The notes under the pieces were generated by a model, which was not told the origin of the DNA, ran no database searches, and saw only the letters and a program-made list of their open reading frames with translations. From NCBI RefSeq assembly GCF_006716675.1, contig NZ_VFPM01000001.1:620001-684000 (forward strand): a DNA stretch of 64,000 bases. The letters run 5' to 3'. A program made the translations under genes and the position numbers. Origin of the DNA: Humibacillus xanthopallidus (GTDB taxonomy: Bacteria; Actinomycetota; Actinomycetes; Actinomycetales; Dermatophilaceae). Shown here in pieces: positions 42,088 through 49,810 of this stretch (position 1 is the stretch's first letter; each line of letters begins with the position of its first letter).

Positions 42088-42513
42088 TCAGTCGGTGAAG
42101 TTGACCTCGAGCGTGATCGGCACCTTGAGGGCCTGGCTGACAGGGCAGCCCTCCTTGGCGGCCTGGGCGGCCTGCTCGAACTGCTCCTTCGTCAGACCGG
42201 GCACCTTGCCCGTCACCGTCAGCGCGACGCCCGTGATGCCGGTGCCGGGCACGAAGCTGACTGCCGCCTTGGTGTCGATCGTCTCCGGCGGGGTGCCCGC
42301 CTGGGCGAGACCGTGCGACAACGCCATCGAGTAGCACGTCGAGTGGGCGGCCGCGATGAGCTCCTCGGGGCTGGTCAGCCCGTTCGACTCGTTTGCACGC
42401 GCGGCCCACGTGACGTCGTGGCTGCCGAGCTCGGACGACTCGAACGTGACCTTGCCGGCGCCCTCCATGAGGGAGCCCTCCCAGTGGGCCGAGGCGTTGC
42501 GGATGACTGCCAT
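42088..42513 (-). CDS. OsmC-type peroxiredoxin
   Basis: A 141-residue OsmC/Ohr-family protein that reduces organic hydroperoxides. The two redox cysteines are in AAHSTCYSMALSHG and EGCPVSQALK, at the normal spacing. The start is MAVIRNASAHWEG, and the catalytic Arg/Glu set is contributed by ARANESNGLTSPEELI. Overall it is nearer OsmC than Ohr. The ATG at 42513 has GGAGG upstream. It stands between SRPBCC and rsmI and probably has its own promoter. Confidence 0.9.
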   Translation of the reverse strand: MAVIRNASAHWEGSLMEGAGKVTFESSELGSHDVTWAARANESNGLTSPEELIAAAHSTCYSMALSHGLAQAGTPPETIDTKAAVSFVPGTGITGVALTVTGKVPGLTKEQFEQAAQAAKEGCPVSQALKVPITLEVNFTD

Positions 42514-42611
42514 GTGCTGATCCTCCAGTGAAGTCGGTCGTGTCACGGTCAGGGACGGATGGCCCCTACCTCCACCCAAGCCGCAACCACCGACGGTGAC
42601 AAGGGCCGCCG

Positions 42612-43442
42612 TCAGCCCTTGGCGACCGCCGCGTCGTAGAGCGCCTTCTTGGACAGCCCGGTGCGGCCCGCCACGTCGGCGGCGACGTCCTTGAGGCGCT
42701 CGCCTGCAGCCACCCGCTCCCGTATGCCGTCCAGCGCGTCCTCGACCGACGTGACCACACGCTCGGCCCCCGCCACGACGACCGTGATCTCGCCGCGCAC
42801 GCCCTCGGCGGCCCACTCGGCCAGCTCGGCCAGGGTGCCGCGCCGCACCTCCTCGTAGGTCTTCGTCAGCTCGCGGCAGACCGCAGCGCGTCGCGTCGGG
42901 CCGAACGCCTCTGCCATCGCCGTGAGGGTCTCGGCCAGCCGGTGCGGCGCCTCGAAGTAGACGAGGGTGCGCCGCTCCTGAGCCGCCTCGGCGAGCACCC
43001 GGGCCCGCTCCCCCGCCTTGCGGGGCAGGAAGCCGTCGAACGCGAAGCGGTCGACAGGCAAACCGGACACGGCGAGCGACATGAGGACCGCGCTCGGCCC
43101 GGGAACGCACGTGACGCGGATGCCCGCCTCCACCGCAGCGGCGACGAGGCGGTACCCGGGGTCCGAGACGGACGGCATACCGGCGTCGGTGACGACGACG
43201 ACGCGCTCACCCGCGACGAGGCGCTCGACGAGCTCGGGCGTGCGGGACGCCTCGTTGTGCTCGTGGTAGCTGAGCACGCGCCCGGTCGGCGTGACCTCCA
43301 GCGCGGCAAGGAGCCGCTTCAGGCGGCGGGTGTCCTCGGCGGCGATGACGTCAGCGGTCGCGAGCTCCTCGCCGAGCCGCGGGGCCGCGTCGCGCGGGTC
43401 GCCGATCGGGGTGGCGGCGAGGACGAGGGTGCCGGTGCTCAT
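42612..43442 (-). CDS. rsmI: 16S rRNA cytidine(1402)-2'-O-methyltransferase
   Basis: A 276-residue tetrapyrrole methylase-fold enzyme that 2'-O-methylates C1402 of 16S rRNA. It starts GTLVLAATPIGDPRDAAPRL with AEDTRRLKRLL and the SAM-pocket motifs VVTDAGMPSVSDPGYRLVAA and CVPGPSAVLMSLAVSGL. The FDGFLPRKAGER block is typical. In mycobacteria it sits divergent from pmt; here the orientation is the same, but pmt is about 12.4 kb away. Confidence 0.94.
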   Translation of the reverse strand: MSTGTLVLAATPIGDPRDAAPRLGEELATADVIAAEDTRRLKRLLAALEVTPTGRVLSYHEHNEASRTPELVERLVAGERVVVVTDAGMPSVSDPGYRLVAAAVEAGIRVTCVPGPSAVLMSLAVSGLPVDRFAFDGFLPRKAGERARVLAEAAQERRTLVYFEAPHRLAETLTAMAEAFGPTRRAAVCRELTKTYEEVRRGTLAELAEWAAEGVRGEITVVVAGAERVVTSVEDALDGIRERVAAGERLKDVAADVAGRTGLSKKALYDAAVAKG

Positions 43443-43630
43443 GGCGTCATCCTCGCAGCCGCCGGGAGACGGACCACCACGCCGGCTGGGCCAGCGCGCC
43501 GGGTGGGCGCTGCATTCGGGCGTGTCAGGGGCGTCGCCCCGTTGAGGGTGTCACGGCCGGCGCGGAGGGGTAGATGTAGGTCAAGCACCAGGTTCGTGTC
43601 GCCGGCAGGCCCGACCGCAGGAGGAACCCC

Positions 43631-43981
43631 ATGCCCCAGGATGCTGACGCCCCCGCCACGGCGGACGCGAGCGCTGACGAGACGGTCGAGAAGCCCGTCG
43701 TCGTCTCCAGGATCGACGACAAGGACGAGCACGACATCCGCGTGCAACAGATCATCGACGAGCTGGCGCGCACCTCCGAGGGTCGCCCGCACGCCGACGT
43801 CGTGGCGGAGCTCGTCGACCGGATCGCGGGCGCCGGACTCCAGGCGATGCCGAGGCCCTGGCTCGACGCGGTCGCGGCCTCGGCGATCTGCGGCAACGCC
43901 TACGTCGTGTCGCGCACCTCTGCCGCACTCTCCGACGTGCCGCAGCCCGAGACCCGGGCCCGGCAGGAGGAGATCACCTGA
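43631..43981 (+). CDS. Small hypothetical protein
   Basis: A 116-residue protein. The first 25 residues are acidic and Ala/Asp-rich, then helices DKDEHDIRVQQIIDELART and PHADVVAELVDRIAGAGLQA. The end is MPRPWLDAVAASAICGNAY and a polar tail. No signal peptide or membrane helix. The ATG has AGGAGGAACCCC upstream, a strong ribosome site. I do not recognise the family. It lies between rsmI and ppc on its own. Confidence 0.7.
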   Translation: MPQDADAPATADASADETVEKPVVVSRIDDKDEHDIRVQQIIDELARTSEGRPHADVVAELVDRIAGAGLQAMPRPWLDAVAASAICGNAYVVSRTSAALSDVPQPETRARQEEIT

Positions 43982-44067
43982 GGTTCGCCACCGTCGCCGT
44001 CTCACGGCGGCGTCCCGATGGTGGGACAGGAAACCCGCTCGAAACGTCCACGCGGTACCACTGGTTC

Positions 44068-46905
44068 ATGAGCACCCAGGGCCGCACCACGACCGAGCAG
44101 CTGATCGAGGCCGACCGCCGTGAGCCGAACGTCGCGACGTTCGCCGCCGGCGTCTCCTCGGCGCAGCAGCACGCCGCCCTCCGCGCGTCGGTGCGCCAGC
44201 TCGGCGCGCTGCTCGGCGAGGCGCTGACCCGGCACGAGGGCCCAGAGCTGCTCGACCTCGTCGAGCGCGTCCGCCGGCTCGCCCGCCAGCCCGAGGACGA
44301 CCAGCTGCGCGCGACCCTCGCCGGGGTCGACGCGAAGACGGCGGTCGTGCTCGCCCGAGCCTTCACCGCCTACTTCCAGCTCGTCAACGTCACCGAGCAG
44401 CTCCACCGGTGGCAGGAGGTGACGGCGGTCGACGAGGGTCCGCTCGCGTCGGCTGTCGGCCGCATCGGCCACGCCCTGGAGGACGGCAGCCTCGACCGCG
44501 ACCTGCTCGTGCGCGTGCTCCAGCGGCTGGAGTACCGCCCCGTCTTCACCGCGCACCCGACCGAGGCGACCCGGCGGTCGGTCACCGACCTGCTGCGGCG
44601 GATCGCCGACACCGTGCAGGCCATCGAGGACCCTCGCCGCCCGGCGGCCGACCTGCCGCGGCTCCAGCGACGCCTCGCCGAGCTCGTCGACCTGCTGTGG
44701 CAGACCGACGAGCTGCGCATCGTGCGCCCCGAGCCCACCGACGAGGCACGCACCGCCATCTACTACCTCCACACGATCGCCGCCAGCGTCGTGCCCGACC
44801 TGCTCGCCGAGCTCGACCGCACGCTCGCGACCATCGGCATCGAGCTGCCGCCGCAGGCCCGCCCACTGCGCTTCGGCGCCTGGGCCGGCGGCGACCGCGA
44901 CGGCAACCCCAACGTCACGCCCGCCGTGACGCTCGAGGTCATCGGCCTGCAGCACGACGCCGGCCTGCGCGAGATCATCGCCGGCGTCGAGGAGCTGCTC
45001 TCGGAGCTCTCGTCGTCGACCCGAGTCGTCTCGGTGACGGACGAGCTGCGGGCGAGCCTCGAGCGCGACGCCGAGGCCCTGCCCATCACCTACAACGCTG
45101 TGAGGCGGCTCAACGCCGAGGAGCCCTACCGCCTCAAGCTGAGCTTCGTGCGGGTGCGTCTCATGCGCACCCGCGACCGCCTCGCCCACGGCACACCGCA
45201 CGAGCCGGGGCGTGACTACGCCGGCTTCGACGAGCTGCTCGCCGACCTCGTGCTCATCCGCGACTCGATGCGTGCCGGTGGCGCCGAGCTGACGGCCGAC
45301 GGCTCGATCCTGCGGCTGACGCGCACCGCCACCGCGATCGGTCTCGGCCTCGCGACGCTCGACATCCGCGAGCACAGCGACAAGCACCACGCCGCACTCG
45401 CCGACCTCTACGACCGCATCGGCGAGCTCGAGCCGCCGTATGCCGCCCTAGACCGGCCCGCACGCATCGCCCTCCTCTCGCGCGAGCTCGGCTCCAGGCG
45501 CCCCCTGACAGGCACGGGCGTCACGGACCTCGGCGTCGCCGCCGCGGCCTCGCTCGACCTCATGACGACCATCCGCACGGCGCTCGACACCTACGGCCCG
45601 GAGGTCATCGAGACCTACATCGTGTCGATGACGCACGACATCGACGACCTCTTCGCCGTCGTCGTCCTCGCACGCGAGGCGGGTCTCGTCGACACCGGGT
45701 CCGAGACCGCACCTGCGTCGGCCCGCATCGGCTTCGCGCCGCTCTTCGAGACCGTGGCAGAGCTGGAGGCAGCAGGGCCGCTCCTCGACGCACTCCTCAG
45801 CGACCCGGCATACCGCCGCGTCGTCGCGGCCCGGGGTGACGTGCAGGAGATCATGCTCGGCTACTCCGACAGCTCGAAGGACGCGGGAATCGCCGCGTCG
45901 CAGTGGCAGATCCACCGCGCGCAGCGCGCGCTGCGCGACATCGGGCGCCGTCACGGCGTCGTGCTGCGCCTCTTCCACGGTCGCGGCGGCTCGGTCGGAC
46001 GCGGCGGCGGCCCGACCGGCGAGGCGGTCATGTCGCAGCCCTACGGCAGCCTCGACGGGCCGATCAAGATCACCGAGCAGGGAGAGGTGCTGAGCGACAA
46101 GTACACCCTGCCCGGTCTGGGGCGCTTCAACCTCGAGGTCGCCCTCGCAGCGGTGCTCGAGGCCTCGGTGCTGCACCGCACCTCACTGCTGCCCAAGGAC
46201 GTCATCGAAGGCTGGAACGGCACGATGGACCTCGTCGCCGGCAGCGGGCAGCGCGCCTATCGCGGCCTCGTGCGCGACCCCGGGCTGGTGCCCTTCTTCG
46301 TGTCGGCCACCCCGGTCGACGAGCTCGGCAAGATGAACATCGGGTCGCGCCCGGCCAAGCGACCCGGCGGGGCGGGCGGGCTCGAGGACCTGCGCGCCAT
46401 CCCGTGGGTCTTCGGATGGACCCAGTCGCGGATCATCCTGCCGGGCTGGTTCGGTGTCGGGTCGGGGCTCGCGGCGGCTCGTGAGGACGGCCGCGGCGAC
46501 ACGCTCCGCGAGATGTACGGCTCGTGGGCCTTCTTCCGCACGTTCCTGTCCAACGTGCAGATGACCCTCGCCAAGACCGACCTCGACATCGCGGCGGGCT
46601 ACGTGCACGAGCTCGTGCCGGCCGAGGTGGCAGGCCTCTTCGAGACGATCCGCGAGGAGCACGCCCGCACGCTCGAGGAGGTGCTGCGCGTGACCGGCCA
46701 GACGGCGCTGCTCGAGTCGGCGCCGACGCTGCGCCGCACGCTCGAGCTGCGCGACAGCTACCTCGCGCCGCTCCACGCGCTGCAGACCTCCCTGCTCGCG
46801 CGGTCACGGTCGGTGCCGGACGAGGCCGATCCCGACCCTGACGTGCAGCGCGCCCTGCTGCTGACGATCAACGGCATCGCAGCGGGCCTGCGCAACACCG
46901 GCTGA
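44068..46905 (+). CDS. ppc: Phosphoenolpyruvate carboxylase
   Basis: A 945-residue enzyme of full length that adds bicarbonate to PEP to refill oxaloacetate. The His block is VFTAHPTEATRRS. The Lys/Arg active-site blocks are MLGYSDSSKDAG and LFHGRGGSVGRGGGPTGEA. The C-terminus ends in LLLTINGIAAGLRNTG, the conserved tail that closes on the allosteric aspartate site. The ATG at 44068 is supported by length and by family N-terminus. It is monocistronic. With enolase upstream in metabolism it marks anaplerosis from glycolysis; why it lies in the rsmI-pmt gap is unclear. Confidence 0.96.
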   Translation: MSTQGRTTTEQLIEADRREPNVATFAAGVSSAQQHAALRASVRQLGALLGEALTRHEGPELLDLVERVRRLARQPEDDQLRATLAGVDAKTAVVLARAFTAYFQLVNVTEQLHRWQEVTAVDEGPLASAVGRIGHALEDGSLDRDLLVRVLQRLEYRPVFTAHPTEATRRSVTDLLRRIADTVQAIEDPRRPAADLPRLQRRLAELVDLLWQTDELRIVRPEPTDEARTAIYYLHTIAASVVPDLLAELDRTLATIGIELPPQARPLRFGAWAGGDRDGNPNVTPAVTLEVIGLQHDAGLREIIAGVEELLSELSSSTRVVSVTDELRASLERDAEALPITYNAVRRLNAEEPYRLKLSFVRVRLMRTRDRLAHGTPHEPGRDYAGFDELLADLVLIRDSMRAGGAELTADGSILRLTRTATAIGLGLATLDIREHSDKHHAALADLYDRIGELEPPYAALDRPARIALLSRELGSRRPLTGTGVTDLGVAAAASLDLMTTIRTALDTYGPEVIETYIVSMTHDIDDLFAVVVLAREAGLVDTGSETAPASARIGFAPLFETVAELEAAGPLLDALLSDPAYRRVVAARGDVQEIMLGYSDSSKDAGIAASQWQIHRAQRALRDIGRRHGVVLRLFHGRGGSVGRGGGPTGEAVMSQPYGSLDGPIKITEQGEVLSDKYTLPGLGRFNLEVALAAVLEASVLHRTSLLPKDVIEGWNGTMDLVAGSGQRAYRGLVRDPGLVPFFVSATPVDELGKMNIGSRPAKRPGGAGGLEDLRAIPWVFGWTQSRIILPGWFGVGSGLAAAREDGRGDTLREMYGSWAFFRTFLSNVQMTLAKTDLDIAAGYVHELVPAEVAGLFETIREEHARTLEEVLRVTGQTALLESAPTLRRTLELRDSYLAPLHALQTSLLARSRSVPDEADPDPDVQRALLLTINGIAAGLRNTG

Positions 46906-46964
46906 CCTCTCGAACCCCTCGAGTCGCCGCGCTCTCCCACCCGGGTCGGTGACGACGCGGGCAC

Positions 46965-47936
46965 TCAGCTCTCGGGGGCCGCCGCGGCGGCGAGGAGGCG
47001 CTGGGCCTGGCGGGTCATCGCCTCGCGCAGCTCGGGTGGCCCGAGCACCGTCATCGGCCAGGGCAGGAGGGCGAGGTGCAGGGCCATCGAGTCGAGGTTC
47101 TGACCCCCGGACTCGAGGATGCAGTGCGAGCGGCCGTCGGCCGTCACGGTGCCGACCGACGACGGAATCCGTTGATCGACAATGGATTTCGAAGCCTCGA
47201 TGCGCACCCGCGCGACGTGGTCGTAGGCGCCGACCGTGATCGCCCGGCGCACGAAGTCTGCGGCGTCGGGTGCCTCGCGTGGCCGGAAGCGCCACCCGCT
47301 CGTCACCGGCTCGGTCATGCGGTCGAGCCGGAAGGTGCGCCAGTCGTCTCGGTCGAGGTCGTAGGCGAGCAGGTACCAGCGGCGCCCGGTCGCGACGAGG
47401 CGGTAGGGCTCGATGCGGCGTTCCCCCTCACCCCGCGGGCCGGCATACCGGAAGGTGACGCGCTCGCTCTCGCGGCACGCGCGGGCGAGCAGGAGGAGGG
47501 TGCGCGCGTCGACCGCGGGCGTCGTCGCGTCCAGGGTCACGGTCGCCTCGTGGATGGCCTCGACCTGCGCACGGAGCCTCCCGGGCAGCACCTGGTCGAG
47601 CTTCGCGAGGGTGCGCACGGCGGCCTCACCGAGACCCTCGACCGTGCCGCCGGCGGCGAGACGCAGGCAGACCGCGACCGCCACGGCCTCGTCGTCGTCG
47701 AGCAACAGCGGCGGCAGCCGTCGGCCGGCGCCGAGCTGGTAGCCACCGCCCGCGCCGTGGGTGGCGCGCACGGGGTAGCCGAGCTCACGGAGCCGGTCGA
47801 CGTCACGCCGCACGCTGCGGGTCGTCACGCCGAGCCGCGCGGCGAGCTCGGTGCCGCTCCAGACGGGCCGGCTCTGGAGCAGGTCGAGCAGGCGCAGCGT
47901 GCGCGCGGTCGGACCGCCTTCGGTCGTTTCGGACAT
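46965..47936 (-). CDS. WYL-domain transcriptional regulator
   Basis: A 323-residue YafY-type regulator. The N-terminal HTH (about 10-60) reads GTELAARLGVTTRSVRRDVD and RLRELGYPVRATHGAGGGYQ. The WYL domain (about 140-225) has PYRLVATGRRWYLLAYDLDR and TFRLDRM, and a C-terminal extension (WCX) follows. WYL domains bind nucleotide or other ligands; the signal here is unknown. It is divergent from two DinB genes, and a palindrome GGACAGATACTGTCC lies between them. It converges on ppc. Confidence 0.9.
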   Translation of the reverse strand: MSETTEGGPTARTLRLLDLLQSRPVWSGTELAARLGVTTRSVRRDVDRLRELGYPVRATHGAGGGYQLGAGRRLPPLLLDDDEAVAVAVCLRLAAGGTVEGLGEAAVRTLAKLDQVLPGRLRAQVEAIHEATVTLDATTPAVDARTLLLLARACRESERVTFRYAGPRGEGERRIEPYRLVATGRRWYLLAYDLDRDDWRTFRLDRMTEPVTSGWRFRPREAPDAADFVRRAITVGAYDHVARVRIEASKSIVDQRIPSSVGTVTADGRSHCILESGGQNLDSMALHLALLPWPMTVLGPPELREAMTRQAQRLLAAAAAPES

Positions 47937-47959
47937 GGGTCCAGCATCGCATCCACTGC

Positions 47960-47974
47960 GGACAGATACTGTCC
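47960..47974. promoter_or_regulatory. Perfect palindrome between WYL regulator and DinB genes
   Basis: GGACAGATACTGTCC has 6-base arms with a 3-base centre. It lies 24 bases from the WYL start and from the first DinB start, so it suits an operator for the divergent WYL regulator. Confidence 0.65.
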
Positions 47975-47997
47975 TATATGGCTGTCACGATGAGTCC

Positions 47998-48657
47998 ATG
48001 ACAGAGACCCAGAGCACGACCGAGACCCCGAGCACGACCGCGGACGCGACCCCCGAGACGAGTGCCCACGTGGACTGGCAGCGGGTCCTCATCGACCAGC
48101 TCGACTGGCACTGGACCAACCAGCTGCGGCCGCGGCTCGACGGGCTCACCGACGAGGAGTACCTCTGGGAGCCGACCCCGGGGGCGTGGAACGTGCACCC
48201 GCGCGGCCAGGGCTCGACCGAGCTCCAGGGCGGCAGCGGCGAGCTGACGATCGACTTCGCCTACCCCGAGCCGGTGCCTGCGCCCGTGACGACGATCGCG
48301 TGGCGCCTCGCGCACGTCATCGTCGGCGTGCTCGGCGCCCGCGTGCACAGCCACTTCGGCGGCCCTGAGGCCGACTACCAGACCTTCGACTACGCCGGCA
48401 CCGCCGACGACGCGCTCGCCCAGCTCGACTCGGCGTATGCCGGGTGGATCGCAGGCGTCCGTCGCTGGGGAGCCGTCGAGCTCGCCGAGCCATGTGGTCC
48501 CGCCGAGGGTCCGTTTGCGGACTACTCCCGCGCCGAGCTCGTCGCCCACATCAACCGCGAGGTCATCCACCACGGCGCCGAGATCGCCCTGCTGCGTGAC
48601 CTCTTCGCCCACCGCAACGACTCACGAACGACTGACGAACGACTGACGAACGACTGA
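47998..48657 (+). CDS. DinB-like/maleylpyruvate isomerase-fold protein
   Basis: A 219-residue protein of the DinB (four-helix bundle, metal) superfamily. A Thr/Ser/Glu-rich lead of about 20 residues is followed by VDWQRVLIDQLDWHWTNQLR and EEYLWEPTPGAWNVHPRG. Later come TTIAWRLAHVIVGVLGARVH and the helix RAELVAHINREVIHHGAEIA, whose His residues are probable metal ligands. Likely a thiol-dependent enzyme, as in other actinobacterial DinB proteins, but this is inferred. The last ten residues are encoded by three 11-bp repeats, an unusual end. The second DinB gene follows 13 bases on, so the pair is an operon under the WYL regulator. Confidence 0.85.
   Translation: MTETQSTTETPSTTADATPETSAHVDWQRVLIDQLDWHWTNQLRPRLDGLTDEEYLWEPTPGAWNVHPRGQGSTELQGGSGELTIDFAYPEPVPAPVTTIAWRLAHVIVGVLGARVHSHFGGPEADYQTFDYAGTADDALAQLDSAYAGWIAGVRRWGAVELAEPCGPAEGPFADYSRAELVAHINREVIHHGAEIALLRDLFAHRNDSRTTDERLTND
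48624..48656. repeat. Three 11-bp tandem repeats at a gene end
   Basis: ACGAACGACTG occurs three times without a gap, ending within the stop codon of the first DinB gene (TGA 48655-48657). Because 11 is not a multiple of three, every copy is read in a different frame, so copy-number change would alter the C-terminus. Confidence 0.8.
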
Positions 48658-48670
48658 CAGGAGCACCGAC

Positions 48671-49279
48671 ATGCCCGCACACGTTTCCCCGGTCGCCGAC
48701 GAGCGCGAGAGCCTCATCGCCTACCTCGACCAGCAGCGAGACGCCTTCGCGACCGTGGCCTTCGGCCTCACCGAGGAGCAGATCCGCGTTGCGCCCACGG
48801 CAGGCACCTTGACCATCGGGGGCCTCATCAAGCACGTCACCACCTGTGAGCGCGGCTGGACCGCGCGCATGGCGGCAGCGCCGGAGGCCCCGCCGCCACC
48901 GCCGCAGTCCTTCGAGGAGCGGACCGCCGCCTGGGGCGACGACTTCCGCGTCACCGAAGAGGACACCCTGGACGCGCTCCTCGCGGCGCTGGCCGCCCAG
49001 GGCGAGGTCACGCGCTCGGTGCTTCGTGATGCCGACCTCGGCGCCGCCGTGCCCGTGCCTCGCGATGCGCCGTGGTTCCCGAAGGACGTCGAGGCGTGGT
49101 CGGTCCGTTGGGTGGCGATGCACATCGTCGAGGAGCTCGCGCGCCACGCAGGGCACGCCGACATCGTCCGGGAGTCGATCGACGGGGCGACGATGTACGA
49201 GCTCGTGGCCGCGCGGGAGGGTTGGCCCGAGACCCCGTGGCTCAAGCCGTGGCGGCCGTCGGCGCAAGCCGTCAGCTGA
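48671..49279 (+). CDS. DinB family protein (DUF664-like)
   Basis: A 202-residue DinB-fold protein of the DUF664 kind. It starts with the helix ESLIAYLDQQRDAFATVAFG, then LTIGGLIKHVTTCERGWTAR with His and Glu expected at the metal site, and SVRWVAMHIVEELARHAGHA with the HAGHAD triad. Actinobacterial members are presumed metal- and thiol-dependent transferases; mycothiol use is possible but not shown. An AGGAG site lies before the ATG. Second gene of the WYL-controlled pair. Confidence 0.88.
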   Translation: MPAHVSPVADERESLIAYLDQQRDAFATVAFGLTEEQIRVAPTAGTLTIGGLIKHVTTCERGWTARMAAAPEAPPPPPQSFEERTAAWGDDFRVTEEDTLDALLAALAAQGEVTRSVLRDADLGAAVPVPRDAPWFPKDVEAWSVRWVAMHIVEELARHAGHADIVRESIDGATMYELVAAREGWPETPWLKPWRPSAQAVS

Positions 49280-49810
49280 CCAGCCGGCCGCGAGACGCCT
49301 TGCACGACAGGGCAGCTCACGGCTGGAGTCATGAGGTCTGAAGACCCGCAGACAGGCGAAGGGCCCTTGGGAGTATGAGTCTCAAGGGCCCTTCTGGGGT
49401 GATCGGTCGATGTGACGCTCCCGATCGACTGCTCTTCTGCTCCGGTCCCGGTCGCCGCGTCACCCGGCTTCCGCAGCGGGTTGCCCCGCTGTGTGGACCC
49501 TCGTCTCCGAGCCGTCCCGCTCTCCCCGAGAGGAGGGCGTGAGAGATTTCTATCCCCCCTTTGCCCTGCCCCGCAAGGGAATCCGCGAGGTATTTCACCC
49601 GTCCACAGGCTGTCGGCGCGTCGTCCACAGGAGCTGCTCGATTCTCCACACGACGGGAGCGCCAGTGCACAGGTTGTGCACCGAGCCTGTGGATGACGGG
49701 GCTCGGAGTGCACCCGCTCCGTGGTCGTCGAGGGTGGCACCGAGGACAGCATGACGAAGCGGGCAGGGTCTGCCCTGCCCGCTCCGTCACACCTCAGGGT
49801 GCGCTGGGTC
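49280..49810. other. 531-base intergenic region with DnaA-box-like cluster
   Basis: No gene seen. It contains a terminator-like hairpin at 49358-49394 and, at 49599-49696, four 9-base words one or two mismatches from TTGTCCACA or TTATCCACA: CCGTCCACA (49599), TCGTCCACA (49621), TTCTCCACA (49642) and the reverse TGTGGATGA (49688). The M6 gene ends at 49811. Confidence 0.5.
49358..49394. terminator. Hairpin after second DinB gene
   Basis: 12-base arms GAAGGGCCCTTG (49358-49369) and CAAGGGCCCTTC (49383-49394), extended by two or three pairs, with a 7-base loop, about 80 bases after the stop. Confidence 0.7.

Noticed and set aside
49599..49696. Chromosome origin
   Set aside because: Boxes are imperfect, and dnaA, dnaN, rpmH and an AT-rich unwinding region are all missing nearby.
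49329..49790. A 153-codon minus-strand frame in the DinB-M6 gap
   Set aside because: It crosses the terminator hairpin and the DnaA-like words, has no ribosome site and a Pro/Arg/Ser-rich composition typical of non-coding high-GC DNA.
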